DNA of 64,000 nucleotides. It comes from Saposhnikovia divaricata (Eukaryota > Streptophyta > Magnoliopsida > Apiales > Apiaceae). Under the pieces are notes generated by a model that saw only the letters and a program-made list of their open reading frames with translations, did not search any database and was not told the DNA's origin. Below, piece after piece: positions 1-13,411 of this stretch (position 1 is its first letter; the number at the start of each line of letters is the position of its first letter). A program made the translations under genes and the position numbers. Location of the stretch: the NCBI GenBank assembly GCA_036435485.1, contig CM071595.1:1488001-1552000 (forward strand), given 5' to 3'.

Positions 1-82
1 ATTCCGGTCTGAATTGCGTCAAATAAAATTTCGTCGAATTCCAATAACCCATAGGAACAAAATATTTAAAAATATCCACAAA
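1..82 (+). repeat. Partial monomer at left window edge (D1 type)
   Basis: The window opens inside a monomer, at ATTCCGGTCTGAATTGCG, followed by TTCGTCG, which is the D1 class. The next monomer starts at 83. The array therefore continues to the left of the window. Confidence 0.9.
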
Positions 83-420
83 ATGGTCCGACTCGATTTT
101 CAACAATATCCCGTGTACTAACCCCTTTGAGGATTATCCAAAAACCGAGTTTTGACAATATAAGCTCCGATACAGGTCTGAATTTTGTCAAATAAAATTT
201 CGTTGAATTCCAATAACCCATAGGAACAAAATATTTAAAAATATCAACAAAATGGTCCGACCCGATTTTTAACAATATCCCGTGTACTAACCCCTTTGAG
301 GATTATCCAAAAACCGAGTTTTGACTATATCAGCTCCGATTCAGGTCTGAATTGCGTAAAAAAAAATTTCGTTGAATTCCAATAACCCATAGGAACAAAA
401 TATGTAAAAATATCCTTAAA

Positions 421-558
421 ATGGTCCGACTCGATTTTTAACAATATCCCGTGTACTAACCCCTTTGAGAATTATCCGAAAACCGAGTTTCGTTCATTTC
501 AGCTCCGATTCAGGTCTGAATTGCGTCAAATAAAATTTCGTCGAATTCCAATAACCCA
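421..558 (+). repeat. Shortened 138-bp monomer with 31-bp deletion
   Basis: At 555-566 the text runs CCCATAGGTCCG. Compared with every neighbour, 31 bases between CCCATAGG and TCCGAC are absent, including the whole A-rich block and ATGG. GG at both ends of the lost segment fits a 2-base microhomology deletion. This is the only large deletion in the window. Confidence 0.9.
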
Positions 559-3261
559 TAGGTCCGACCCGATTTTTAACAATATCCCGTGTACTAACCC
601 CTTTGAGGATTATCCGAAAACCGAGTTTTGACTATATAAGCTCCGATACAGGTCTGAATTTTGTCAAATAAAATTTCGTTGAATTCCAATAACCCATAGG
701 AACAAAATATTTAAAAATATCAACAAAATGGTCCGACCCGATTTTTAACAATATCCCGTGTACTAACCCCTTTGAGGATTATCCAAAAACCGAGTTTTGA
801 CTATATCAGCTCCGATTCAGGTCTGAATTGCGTCAAATAAAATTTCGTTGAATTCCAATAACCCATAGGAACAAAATATGTAAAAATATCCTTAAAATGG
901 TCCGACTCGATTTTTAACAATATCCCGTGTACTAACCACTTTGAGGATTATCCGAAAACCGAGTTTCGTTCATATCAGCTCCGATTCAGGTCTGAATTGC
1001 GTCAAATAAAATTTCGTTGAATTCCAATAACCCATAGGAACAAAATATTTAAAAATATCCACAAAATGGTCCGACCCGATTTTTAACAATATCCCGTGTA
1101 CTAACCCCTTTGAGAATTTTCCGAAAACCGAGTTTCGATCATATCAGCTCCGATTCCGGTCCGAACTGCGTCAAATAAAATTTTGTTGAATTCCAATACC
1201 CATAGGAACAAAATATGTAAAAATATCCACAAAATGGTCCGACTCGATTTTTAACAATATCCCGTGTACTAACCCCTTTGAGGATTATCCAAAAACCGAG
1301 TTTTGACTATATAAGCTCCGATACAGGTCTGAATTGTGTCAAATAAAATTTCGTTGAATTCCAATAACCCATAGGAACAAAATATTTAAAAATATCAACA
1401 AAATGGTCCGACCCGATTTTTAACAATATCCCGTGTACTAACCCCTTTGAGGATTATCCAAAAACCGAGTTTTGACTATATCAGCTCCGATTCAGGTCTG
1501 AATTGCGTCAAATAAAATTTCGTTGAATTCCAATAACCCATAGGAACAAAATATGTAAAAATATCCTTAAAATGGTCCGACTCGATTTTTAACAATATCC
1601 CGTGTACTAACCACTTTGAGGATTATCCGAAAACCGAGTTTCGTTCATATCAGCTCCGATTCAGGTCTGAATTGCGTCAAATAAAATTTCGTTGAATTCC
1701 AATAATCCATAGGAACAAAATATTTAAAAATATCCACAAAATGGTCCGACCCAATTTTTAACAATATCCCGTGTACTAACCCCTTTGAGAATTTTCCGAA
1801 AACGGAGTTTAGATCATATCAGCTCCGATTCCGGTCTGAATTGCGTCAAATAAAATTTCGTCGAATTCCAATAACCCATAGGAACAAAATATTTAAAAAT
1901 ATCCACAAAATGGTCCGACTCGATTTTTAACAATATCCCGTGTACTAACCCCTTTGAGGATTATCCAAAAACCGAGTTTTGACTATATAAGCTCCGATAC
2001 AGGTCTGAATTGTGTCAAATAAAATTTCGTTGAATTCCAATAACCCATAGGAACAAAATATTTAAAAATATCAACAAAATGGTCCGACCCGATTTTTAAC
2101 AATATCCCGTGTACTAACCCCTTTGAGGATTATCCAAAAACCGAGTTTTGACTATATCAGCTCCGATTCAGGTCTGAATTGCGTAAAAAAAAATTTCGTT
2201 GAATTCCAATAACCCATAGGAACAAAATATGTAAAAATATCCTTAAAATGGTCCGACTCGATTTTTAACAATATCCCGTGTACTAACCACTTTGAGAATT
2301 ATCCGAAAACCGAGTTTCGTTCATTTCAGCTCCGATTCAGGTCTGAATTGCGTCAAATAAAATTTCGTTGAATTCCAATAACCCATAGGAACAAAATATT
2401 TAAAAATATCCACAAAATGGTCCGACCCGATTTTTAACAATATCCCGTGTACTAACCCCTTTGAGAATTTTCCGAAAACCGAGTTTTGACTATATAAGCT
2501 CCGATACAGGTCTGAATTGTGTCAAATAAAATTTCGTTGAATTCCAATAACCCATAGGAACAAAATATTTAAAAATATCAACAAAATGGACCGACCCGAT
2601 TTTTAACAATATCCCGTGTACTAACCCCTTTGAGGATTATCCAAAAACCGAGTTTTGACTATATCAGCTCCGATTCAGGTCTGAATTGCGTCAAATAAAA
2701 TTTTGTTGAATTCCAATAACCCATAGGAACAAAATATGTAAAAATATCCTTAAAATGGTCCGACTCGATTTTTAACAATATCCCGTGTACTAACCACTTT
2801 GAGGATTATCCGAAAACCGAGTTTCGTTCATATCAGCTCCGATTCAGGTCTGAATTGCGTCAAATAAAATTTCGTTGAATTCCAATAACCCATAGGAACA
2901 AAATATTTAAAAATATCCACAAAATGGTCCGACCCGATTTTTAACAATAGCCCGTGTACTAACCCCTTTGAGAATTTTCCGAAAACCGAGTTTAGATCAT
3001 ATCAGCTCCGATTCCGGTCTGAATTGCGTCAAATAAAATTTCGTCGAATTCCAATAACCCATAGGAACAAAATATTTAAAAATATCCACAAAATGGTCCG
3101 ACTCGATTTTTAACAATATCCCGTGTACTAACCCCTTTGAGGATTATCCAAAAACCGAGTTTTGACTATATAAGCTCCGATACAGGTCTGAATTGTGTCA
3201 AATAAAATTTCGTTGAATTCCAATAACCCATAGGAACAAAATATTTAAAAATATCAACAAA

Positions 3262-3432
3262 ATGGTCCGACCCGATTTTTAACAATATCCCGTGTACTAA
3301 CCCCTTTGAGGATTATCCAAAAACCGAATTTTGACGATATATGAGCTCCGATTCAGGTCTGAATTGCGTTAAATAAAATTTCGTTGAATTCCAATAAACC
3401 ATAGGAACAAAATATGTAAAAATATCCTTAAA
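3262..3432 (+). repeat. 171-bp B2 monomer with 2-bp insertion
   Basis: Near 3334-3350 the usual GACTATATCAGCTCC reads GACGATATATGAGCTCC, two bases longer and with neighbouring changes. This is the only copy of this form in the window, so it arose after the last amplification here. Confidence 0.85.
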
Positions 3433-4784
3433 ATGGACCGACTTGATTTTTAACAATATCCCGTGTACTAACCCCTTTGAGAATTTTCCGAAAACCGAGT
3501 TTCGATCATATCAGCTCCGATTCCGGTCCGAACTGCGTCAAATAAAATTTTGTTGAATTCCAATAGCCCATAGGAACAAAATATGTAAAAATATCCACAA
3601 AATGGTCCGACTCAATTTTTAACAATATCCCGTGTACTAACCTCTTTGAGGATTATCCAAAAACCGAGTTTTGACTATATAAGCTCCGATACAGGTCTGA
3701 ATTGTGTCAAATAAAATTTCGTTGAATTCCAATAACCCATAGGAACAAAATATTTAAAAATATCAACAAAATGGTCCGACCCGATTTTTAACAATATCCC
3801 GTGTACTAACCCCTTTGAGGATTATCCGAAAACCGAGTTTTGACTATATCAGCTCCGATTCAGGTCTGAATTGCGTCAAATAAAATTTCGTTGAATTCCA
3901 ATAACCCATAGGAACAAAATATTTAAAAATATCCACAAAATGGTCCGACCCGATTTTTAACAATATCCCGTGTACTAACCCCTTTGAGAATTTTCTGAAA
4001 ACCGAGTTTCGATCATATCAGCTCCGATTCCGGTCTGAATTGCGTCAAATAAAATTTCGTTGAATTCCAATAACCCATAGGAACAAAATATGTAAAAATA
4101 TCCACAAAATGGTCCGACTCGATTTTTAACAATATCCCGTGTACTAACCCCTTTGAGGATTATCCAAAAACCGAGTTTTGACTATATAAGCTCCGATACA
4201 GGTCTGAATTGTGTCAAATAAAATTTCGTTGAATTCCAATAACCCATAGGAACAAAATATTTAAAAATATCAACAAAATGGTCCGACCCGATTTTTAACA
4301 ATATCCCGTGTACTAACCCCTTTGAGGATTGTCCAAAAACCGAGTTTTGACTATATCAGCTCCGATTCAGGTCTGAATTGCGTCAAATAAAATTTCGTTG
4401 AATTCCAATAACCCATAGGAACAAAATATGTAAAAATATCCTTAAAATGGTCCGACTCGATTTTTAACAATATCCCGTGTACTAACCACTTTGAGGATTA
4501 TCCGAAAACCGAGTTTCGTTCATATCAGCTCCGATTCAGGTCTGAATTGCGTCAAATAAAATTTCGTTGAATTCCAATAACCCATAGGAACAAAATATTT
4601 AAAAATATCCACAAAATGGTCCGACCCGATTTTTAACAATATCCCGTGTACTAACCCCTTTGAGAATTTTCCGAAAACCGAGTTTCGATTATATCAGCTT
4701 CGATTCCGGTCTGAATTGCGTCAAATAAAATTTCGTGGAATTCCAATAACCCATAGGAACAAAATATTTAAAAATATCCACAAA

Positions 4785-7700
4785 ATGGTCCGGCTCGATT
4801 TTTAACAATATCCCGTGTACTAACCCCTTTGAGGATTATCCAAAAACCGAGTTTTGACTATATAAGCTCCGATACAGGTCTGAATTGTGTCAAATAAAAT
4901 TTCGTTGAATTCCAATAACCCTTAGGAACAAAATATTTAAAAAATATCAACAAAATGATCCGACCCGATTTTTAACAATATCCCGTGTACTAACCCCTTT
5001 GAGGATTATCCAAAAACCGAATTTTGACTATATCAGCTCCGATTCAGGTCTGAATTGCGTCAAATAAAATTTCGTTGAATTCCAATAACCCATAGGAACA
5101 AAATATTTAAAAATATCAACAAAATGGTCCGACCCGATTTTTAACAATATCCCGTGTACTAACCCCTTTGAGATTTTATCCAAAAACCGAGTTTTGACTA
5201 TATCAGCTCCGATTCAGGTCTGAATTGCGTCAAATAAAATTTCGTTGAATTCCAATAACCCATAGGAACAAAATATGTAAAAATATCCTTAAAATGGTCC
5301 GACTCGATTTTTAACAATATCCCGTGTACTAACCACTTTGAGGATTATCCGAAAACCGAGTTTCGTTCATATCAGCTCCGATTCAGGTCTGAATTGCGTC
5401 AAATAAAATTTCGTTGAATTCCAATAACCCATAGGAACAAAATATTTAAAAATATCCACAAAATGGTCCGACCCGATTTTTAACAATATCCCGTGTACTA
5501 ACCCCTTTGAGAATTTTCCGAAAACCGAGTTTCGATTATATCAGCTCCGATTCCGGTCTGAATTGCGTCAAATAAAATTTCGTCGAATTCCAATAACCCA
5601 TAGGAACAAAATATTTAAAAATATCCACAAAATGGTCCGACTCGATTTTTAACAATATCCCGTGTACTAACCCCTTTGAGGATTATCCAAAAACCGAGTT
5701 TTGACTATATAAGCTCCGATACAGGTCTGAATTGTGTCAAATAAAATTTCGTTGAATTCCAATAACCCATAGGAACAAAATATTTAAAAATATCAACAAA
5801 ATGGTCCGACCCGATTTTTAACAATATCCCGTGTACTAACCCCTTTGAGGATTATCCAAAAACCGAATTTTGACTATATCAGCTCCGATTCAGGTCTGAA
5901 TTGCGTTAAATAAAATTTCGTTGAATTCCAATAACCCATAGGAACAAAATATTTAAAAATATCAACAAAATGGTCCGACCCGATTTTTAACAATATCCCG
6001 TGTACTAACCCCTTTGAGATTTTATCCAAAAACCGAGTTTTGACTATATCAGCTCCGATTCAGGTCTGAATTGCGTCAAATAAAATTTCGTTGAATTCCA
6101 ATAACCCATAGGAACAAAATATGTAAAAATATCCTTAAAATGGTCCGAATCGATTTTTAACAATATCCCGTGTACTAACCACTTTGAGAATTATCCGAAA
6201 ACCGAGTTTCGTTCATTTCAGCTCCGATTCAGGTCTGAATTGCGTCAAATAAAATTTCGTTGAATTCCAATAACCCATAGGAACAAAATATTTAAAAATA
6301 TCCACAAAATGGTCCGACCCGATTTTTAACAATATCCCGTGTACTAACCCCTTTGAGAATTTTCCGAAAACCGAGTTTCGATCATATCAGCTCCGATTCC
6401 GGTCTGAATTGCGTCAAATAAAATTTCGTTGAATTCCAATAACCCATAGGAACAAAATATGTAAAAATATCCACAAAATGGTCCGACTCGATTTTTAACA
6501 ATATCCCGTGTACTAACCCCTTTGAGGATTATCCAAAAACCGAGTTTTGACTATATAAGCTCCGATACAGGTCTGAATTGTGTCAAATAAAATTTCGTTG
6601 AATTCCAATAACCCATAGGAACAAAATATTTAAAAATATCAACAAAATGGTCCAACCCGATTTTTAACAATATCCCGTGTACTAACCCCTTTGAGAATTT
6701 TCCGAAAACCGAGTTTCGATTATATCAGCTCCGATTCCGGTCTGAATTGCGTCAAATAAAATTTCGTCGAATTCCAATAACCCATAGGAACAAAATATTT
6801 AAAAATATCCACAAAATGGTCCGACTCGATTTTTAACAATATCCCGTGTACTAACCCCTTTGAGGATTATCCAAAAACCGAGTTTTGACTATATAAGCTC
6901 CGATACAGGTCTGAATTGTGTCAAATAAAATTTCGTTGAATTCCAATAACCCATAGGAACAAAATATTTAAAAATATCAACAAAATGGTCCGACCCGATT
7001 TTTAACAATATCCCGTGTACTAACCCCTTTGAGGATTATCCAAAAACCGAATTTTGACTATATCAGCTCCGATTCAGGTCTGAATTGCGTTAAATAAAAT
7101 TTCGTTGAATTCCAATAACCCATAGGAACAAAATATTTAAAAATATCAACAAAATGGTCCGACCCGATTTTTAACAATATCCCGTGTACTAACCCCTTTG
7201 AGATTTTATCCAAAAACCGAGTTTTGACTATATCAGCTTCGATTCAGGTCTGAATTGCGTTAAATAAAATTTCGTTGAATTCCAATAACCCATAGGAACA
7301 AAATATGTATAAATATCCTTAAAATGGTCCGAATCGATTTTTAACAATATCCCGTGTACTAACCACTTTGAGGATTATCCGAAAACCGAGTTTCGTTCAT
7401 ATCAGCTCCGATTCAGGTCTGAATTGCGTCAAATAAAATTTCGTTGAATTCCAATAACCCATAGGAACAAAATATTTAAAAATATCCACAAAATGGTCCG
7501 ACCCGATTTTTAACAATATCCCGTGTACTAACCCCTTTGAGAATTTTCCGAAAACCGAGTTTCGATCATATCAGCTCCGATTCCGGTCTGAATTGCGTCA
7601 AATAAAATTTCGTCGAATTCCAATAACCCATAGGAACAAAATATTTAAAAATATCCACAAAATGGTCCGACTCGATTTTTAACAATATCCCGTGTACTAA

Positions 7701-8507
7701 CCCCTTTGAGGATTATCCAAAAACCGAGTTTTGACTATATAAGCTCCGATACAGGTTTGAATTGTGTCAAATAAAATTTCGTTGAATTCCAATAACCCAT
7801 AGGAACAAAATATTTAAAAATATCAACAAAATGGTCCGACCCGATTTTTAACAATATCCCGTGTACTAACCCCTTTGAGGATTATCCAAAAACCGAATTT
7901 TGACTATATCAGCTCCGATTCAGGTCTGAATTGCGTCAAATAAAATTTCGTTGAATTCCAATAACCCATAGGAACAAAATATTTAAAAATATCAACAAAA
8001 TGGTCCGACCCGATTTTTAACAATATCCCGTGTACTAACCCCTTTGAGATTTTATCCGAAAACCGAGTTTTGACTATATCAGCTCCGATTGAGGTCTGAA
8101 TTGCGTCAAATAAAATTTCGTTGAATTCCAATAACCCATAGGAACAAAATATGTAAAAATATCCTTAAAATGGTCCGAATCGATTTTTAACAATATCCCG
8201 TGTACTAACCACTTTGAGGATTATCCGAAAACCGAGTTTCGTTCATATCAGCTCCGATTCAGGTCTGAATTGCGTCAAATAAAATTTCGTTGAATTCCAA
8301 TAACCCATAGGAACAAAATATTTAAAAATATCCACAAAATGGTCCGACCCGATTTTTAACAATATCCCGTGTACTAACCCCTTTGAGAATTTTTCGAAAA
8401 CCGAGTTTCGATCATATCAGCTCCGATTCCGGTCTAAATTGCGTCAAATAAAATTTCGTCGAATTCGAATAACCCATAGGAACAAAATATTTAAAAATAT
8501 CCACAAA
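4785..8507 (+). repeat. Pentamer higher-order repeat zone, about 846 bp
   Basis: A monomers at 4785, 5632, 6478, 6816, 7662 and then D2 at 8508. Between most of them the order is A, B or B2, B3, C, D1. The steps are 847, 846, 338 (a dimer A-D1), 846 and 846 bp. The extra base over 5 x 169 comes from the 170-bp B3 monomer, plus one inserted A in the run near 4941. The pentamer is a tetramer with a second B-class monomer inserted. Confidence 0.85.
5124..5293 (+). repeat. B3 monomer, 170 bp (reference copy)
   Basis: GAGATTTTATCC replaces GAGGATTATCC, giving 170 bp. Further copies start at 5970, 7154, 8000, 10875, 14426 and 20342. All follow an A or B/B2 monomer and precede C. The variant is confined to the left third of the window and marks the pentamers. 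Confidence 0.87.
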
Positions 8508-8676
8508 ATGGTCCGACCCGATTTTTAACAATATCCCGTGTACTAACCCCTTTGAGAATTTTCCGAAAACCGAGTTTCGATCATATCTGCTCCGATTCCG
8601 GTCCGAACTGCGTCAAATAAAATTTTGTTGAATTCCAATAACCCATAGGAACAAAATATGTAAAAATATCCACAAA

Positions 8677-10705
8677 ATGGTCCGACTCGATTTTTAACAA
8701 TATCCCGTGTACTAACCCCTTTGAGGATTATCCAAAAACCGAGTTTTGACTATATAAGCTCCGATACAGGTCTGAATTGTGTCAAATAAAATTTCGTTGA
8801 ATTCCAATAACCCATAGGAACAAAATATTTAAAAATATCAACAAAATGGTCCGACCCGATTTTTAACAATATCCCGTGTACTAACCCCTTTGAGGATTAT
8901 CCAAAAACCGAGTTTTGACTATATCAGCTCCGATTCAGGTCTGAATTGCGTCAAATAAAATTTCGTTGAATTCCAATAACCCATAGGAACAAAATATTTA
9001 AAAATATCCACAAAATGGTCCGACCCGATTTTTAACAATATCCCGTGTACTAACCCCTTTGAGAATTTTCCGAAAACCGAGTTTCGATCATATGAGCTCC
9101 GATTCCGGTCTGAATTGCGTCAAATAAAATTTCGTCGAATTCCAATAACCCATAGGAACAAAATATGTAAAAATATCCACAAAATGGTCCGACTCAATTT
9201 TTAACAATATCCCGTGTACTAACCCCTTTGAGGATTATCCAAAAACCGAGTTTTGACTATATAAGCTCCGATACAGGTCTGAATTGTGTCAAATAAAATT
9301 TCGTTGAATTCCAATAACCCATAGGAACAAAATATTTAAAAATATCAACAAAATGGCCCGACCCGATTTTTAACAATATCCCGTGTACTAACCCCTTTGA
9401 GGATTATCCAAAAACCGAGTTTTGACTATATCAGCTCCGATTCAGGTCTGAATTGCGTCAAATAAAATTTCGTTGAATTCCAATAACCCATAGGAACAAA
9501 ATATTTAAAAATATCCACAAAATGGTCCGACCCGATTTTTAACAATATCCCGTGTACTAACCCCTTTGAGAATTTTCCGAAAACCGAGTTTCGATCATAT
9601 CAGCTCCGATTCCGGTCTGAATTGCGTCAAATAAAATTTCGTCGAATTCCAATAACCCATAGGAACAAAATATGTAAAAATATCCACAAAATGGTCCGAC
9701 TCAATTTTTAACAATATCCCGTGTACTAACCCCTTTGAGGATTATCCAAAAACCGTGTTTTGACTATATAAGCTCCGATACAGGTCTGAATTGTGTCAAA
9801 TAAAATTTCGTTGAATTCCAATAACCCATAGGAACAAAATATTTAAAAATATCAACAAAATGGTCCGACCCGATTTTTAACAATATCCCGTGTACTAACC
9901 CCTTTGAGGATTATCCAAAAACCGAGTTTTGACTATATCAGCTCCGATTCAGGTCTGAATTGCGTCAAATAAAATTTCGTTGAATTCCAATAACCCATAG
10001 GAACAAAATATTTAAAAATATCCACAAAATGGTCCGACCTGATTTTTAACAATATCCCCGTGTACTAACCCCTTTGAGATTTTTCCGAAAACCGAGTTTC
10101 GATCATATCAGCTCCGATTCCGGTCTGAATTGCGTCAAATAAAATTTCGTTGAATTCCAATAACCCATAGGAACAAAATATGTAAAAATATCCACAAAAT
10201 GGTCCGACTCGATTTTTAACAATATCCCGTGTACTAACCCCTTTGAGGATTATCCAAAAACCGAGTTTTGACTATATAAGCTCCGATACAGGTCTGAATT
10301 GTGTCAAATAAAATTTCGTTGAATTCCAATAACCCATAGGAACAAAATATTTAAAAATATCAACAAAATGGTCCGACCCGATTTTTAACAATATCCCGTG
10401 TACTAACCCCTTTGAGGATTATCCAAAAACCGAGTTTTGACTATATCAGCTCCGATTCAGGTCTGAATTGCGTCAAATAAAATTTCGTTGAATTCCAATA
10501 ACCCATAGGAACAAAATATTTAAAAATATCCACAAAATGGTCCGACCCGATTTTTAACAATATCCCGTGTACTAACCCCTTTGAGAATTTTCCGAAAACC
10601 GAGTTTCGATCATATCAGCTCCGATTCCGGTCTGAATTGCGTGAAATAAAATTTCGTTGAATTCCAATAACCCATAGGAACAAAATATGTAAAAATATCC
10701 ACAAA
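8677..10705 (+). repeat. Trimer higher-order repeat A-B-D1, four copies of 507 bp
   Basis: A monomers at 8677, 9184, 9691, 10199 and 10706, each followed by B and D1 with no C. The unit is 3 x 169 = 507 bp; the third step is 508 because of an extra C in TATCCCCGTG near 10054-10060. Compared with the tetramer the C monomer is lost. Related trimer blocks lie at 11890-13411 and 17806-19327 and share the same extra C. Confidence 0.88.
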
Positions 10706-11889
10706 ATGGTCCGACTCGATTTTTAACAATATCCCGTGTACTAACCCCTTTGAGGATTATCCAAAAACCGAGTTTTGACTATATAAGCTCCGATACAGGT
10801 CTGAATTGTGTCAAATAAAATTTCGTTGAATTCCAATAACCCATAGGAACAAAATATTTAAAAATATCAACCAAATGGTCCGACCCGATTTTTAACAATA
10901 TCCCGTGTACTAACACCTTTGAGATTTTATCCGAAAACCGAGTTTTGACTATATCAGCTCCGATTCAGGTCTGAATTGCGTCAAATAAAATTTCGTTGAA
11001 TTCCAATAACCCATAGGAACAAAATATGTAAAAATATCCTTAAAATGGTCCGAATCGATTTTTAACAATATCCCGTGTACTAACCACTTTGAGGATTATC
11101 CGAAAACCGAGTTTCGTTCATATCAGCTCCGATTCAGGTCTGAATTGCGTCAAATAAAATTTCGTTGAATTCCAATAACCCATAGGAACAAAATATTTAA
11201 AAATATCCACAAAATGGTCCGACCCGATTTTTAACAATATCCCGTGTACTAACCCCTTTGAGAATTTTTCGAAAACCGAGTTTCGATCATATCAGCTCCG
11301 ATTCCGGTCTAAATTGCGTCAAATAAAATTTCGTCGAATTCGAATAACCCATAGGAACAAAATATTTAAAAATATCCACAAAATGGTCCGACTCGATTTT
11401 TAACAATATCCCGTGTACTAACCCCTTTGAGGATTATCCGAAAACCGAGTTTTGACTATATAAGCTCCGATACAGGTCTGAATTGTGTCAAATAAAATTT
11501 CGTTGAATTCCAATAACCCATAGGAACAAAATATTTAAAAATATCAACAAAATGGTCCGACCCGATTTTTAACAATATCCCGTGTACTAACCCCTTTGAG
11601 GATTATCCAAAAACCGAATTTTGACTATATCAGCTCCGATTCAGGTCTGAATTGCGTTAAATAAAATTTCGTTGAATTCTAATAACCCATAGGAACAAAA
11701 TATGTAAAAATATCCTTAAAATGGTCCGACTCGATTTTTAACAATATCCCGTGTACTAACCCCTTTGAGAATTTTCCGAAAACCGAGTTTCGATCATATC
11801 TGCTCCGATTCCGGTCCGAACTGCGTCAAATAAAATTTTGTTGAATTCCAATAACCCATAGGAACAAAATATGTAAAAATATCCACAAA
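10706..11889 (+). repeat. Mixed stretch A-B3-C-D1-A-B2-C/D2
   Basis: Starts: A 10706, B3 10875, C 11045, D1 11214, A 11383, B2 11552, C/D2 11721. The segment 10875-11382 matches 8000-8507 at an offset of 2,875 bp, sharing the rare marks GAATTTTTCG, GGTCTAAATTG and GAATTCGAAT, so one was copied from the other. Confidence 0.8.
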
Positions 11890-13411
11890 ATGGTCCGACT
11901 CGATTTTTAACAATATCCCGTGTACTAACCCCTTTGAGGATTATCCAAAAACCGAGTTTTGACTATATAAGCTCCGATACAGGTCTGAATTGTGTCAAAT
12001 AAAATTTCGTTGAATTCCAATAACCCATAGGAACAAAATATTTAAAAATATCAACAAAATGGTCCGACCCGATTTTTAACAATATCCCGTGTACTAACCC
12101 CTTTGAGGATTATCCAAAAACCGAGTTTTGACTATATCAGCTCCGATTCAGGTCTGAATTGCGTCAAATAAAATTTCGTTGAATTCCAATAACCCATAGG
12201 AACAAAATATTTAAAAATATCCACAAAATGGTCCGACCCGATTTTTAACAATATCCCGTGTACTAACCCCTTTGAGAATTTTCCGAAAACCGAGTTTCGA
12301 TCATATCAGCTCCGATTCCGGTCTGAATTGCGTCAAATAAAATTTCGTCGAATTCCAATAACCCATAGGAACAAAATATGTAAAAATATCCACAAAATGG
12401 TCCGACTCAATTTTTAACAATATCCCGTGTACTAACCCCTTTGAGGATTATCCAAAAACCGAGTTTTGACTATATAAGCTCCGATACAGGTCTGAATTGT
12501 GTCAAATAAAATTTCGTTGAATTCCAATAACCCATAGGAACAAAATATTTAAAAATATCAACAAAATGGTCCGACCCGATTTTTAACAATATCCCGTGTA
12601 CTAACCCCTTTGAGGATTATCCAAAAACCGAGTTTTGACTATATCAGCTCCGATTCAGGTCTGAATTGCGTCAAATAAAATTTCGTTGAATTCCAATAAC
12701 CCATAGGAACAAAATATTTAAAAATATCCACAAAATGGTCCGACCCGATTTTTAACAATATCCCCGTGTACTAACCCCTTTGAGAATTTTCCGAAAACCG
12801 AGTTTCGATCATATCAGCTCCGATTCCGGTCTGAATTGCGTCAAATAAAATTTCGTTGAATTCCAATAACCCATAGGAACAAAATATGTAAAAATATCCA
12901 CAAAATGGTCCGACTCGATTTTTAACAATATCCCGTGTACTAACCCCTTTGAGGATTATCCAAAAACCGAGTTTTGACTATATAAGCTCCGATACAGGTC
13001 TGAATTGTGTCAAATAAAATTTCGTTGAATTCCAATAACCCATAGGAACAAAATATTTAAAAATATAAACAAAATGGTCCGACCCGATTTTTAACAATAT
13101 CCCGTGTACTAACCCCTTTGAGGATTATCCAAAAACCGAGTTTTGACTATATCAGCTCCGATTCAGGTCTGAATTGCGTCAAATAAAATTTCGTTGAATT
13201 CCAATAACCCATAGGAACAAAATATTTAAAAATATCCACAAAATGGTCCGACCCAATTTTTAACAATATCCCGTGTACTAACCCCTTTGAGAATTTTCCG
13301 AAAACCGAGTTTCGATCATATCAGCTCCGATTCCGGTCTGAATTGCGTGAAATAAAATTTCGTTGAATTCCAATAACCCATAGGAACAAAATATGTAAAA
13401 ATATCCACAAA
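11890..13411 (+). repeat. Trimer block A-B-D1, three copies, inside left 5.3-kb copy
   Basis: A at 11890, 12397, 12905 and 13412. Shares with the 8.7-10.7 kb block the GACTCAATT form of A, the extra C in the D1 monomer (10029 and 12735) and the GCGTGAAAT form of the next D1 (10537 and 13243). It is therefore a derivative of that block with one trimer fewer. Confidence 0.85.

Larger units (their letters stand above)
83..4784 (+). repeat. Irregular tetramer zone A-B-C-D
   Basis: Monomer order by start: A 83, B 252, C-like 421, A-like 559, B 728, C 897, D2 1066, A 1234, B 1403, C 1572, D1 1741, A 1910, B 2079, C 2248, D/A hybrid 2417, B 2586, C 2755, D1 2924, A 3093, B2 3262, C/D2 3433, A 3602, B 3771, D1 3940, A 4109, B 4278, C 4447, D1 4616. 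The basic step is 676 bp (1234 to 1910), broken by hybrids, one 31-bp deletion and one missing C. Private substitutions are more frequent than at the right end. Confidence 0.85.
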
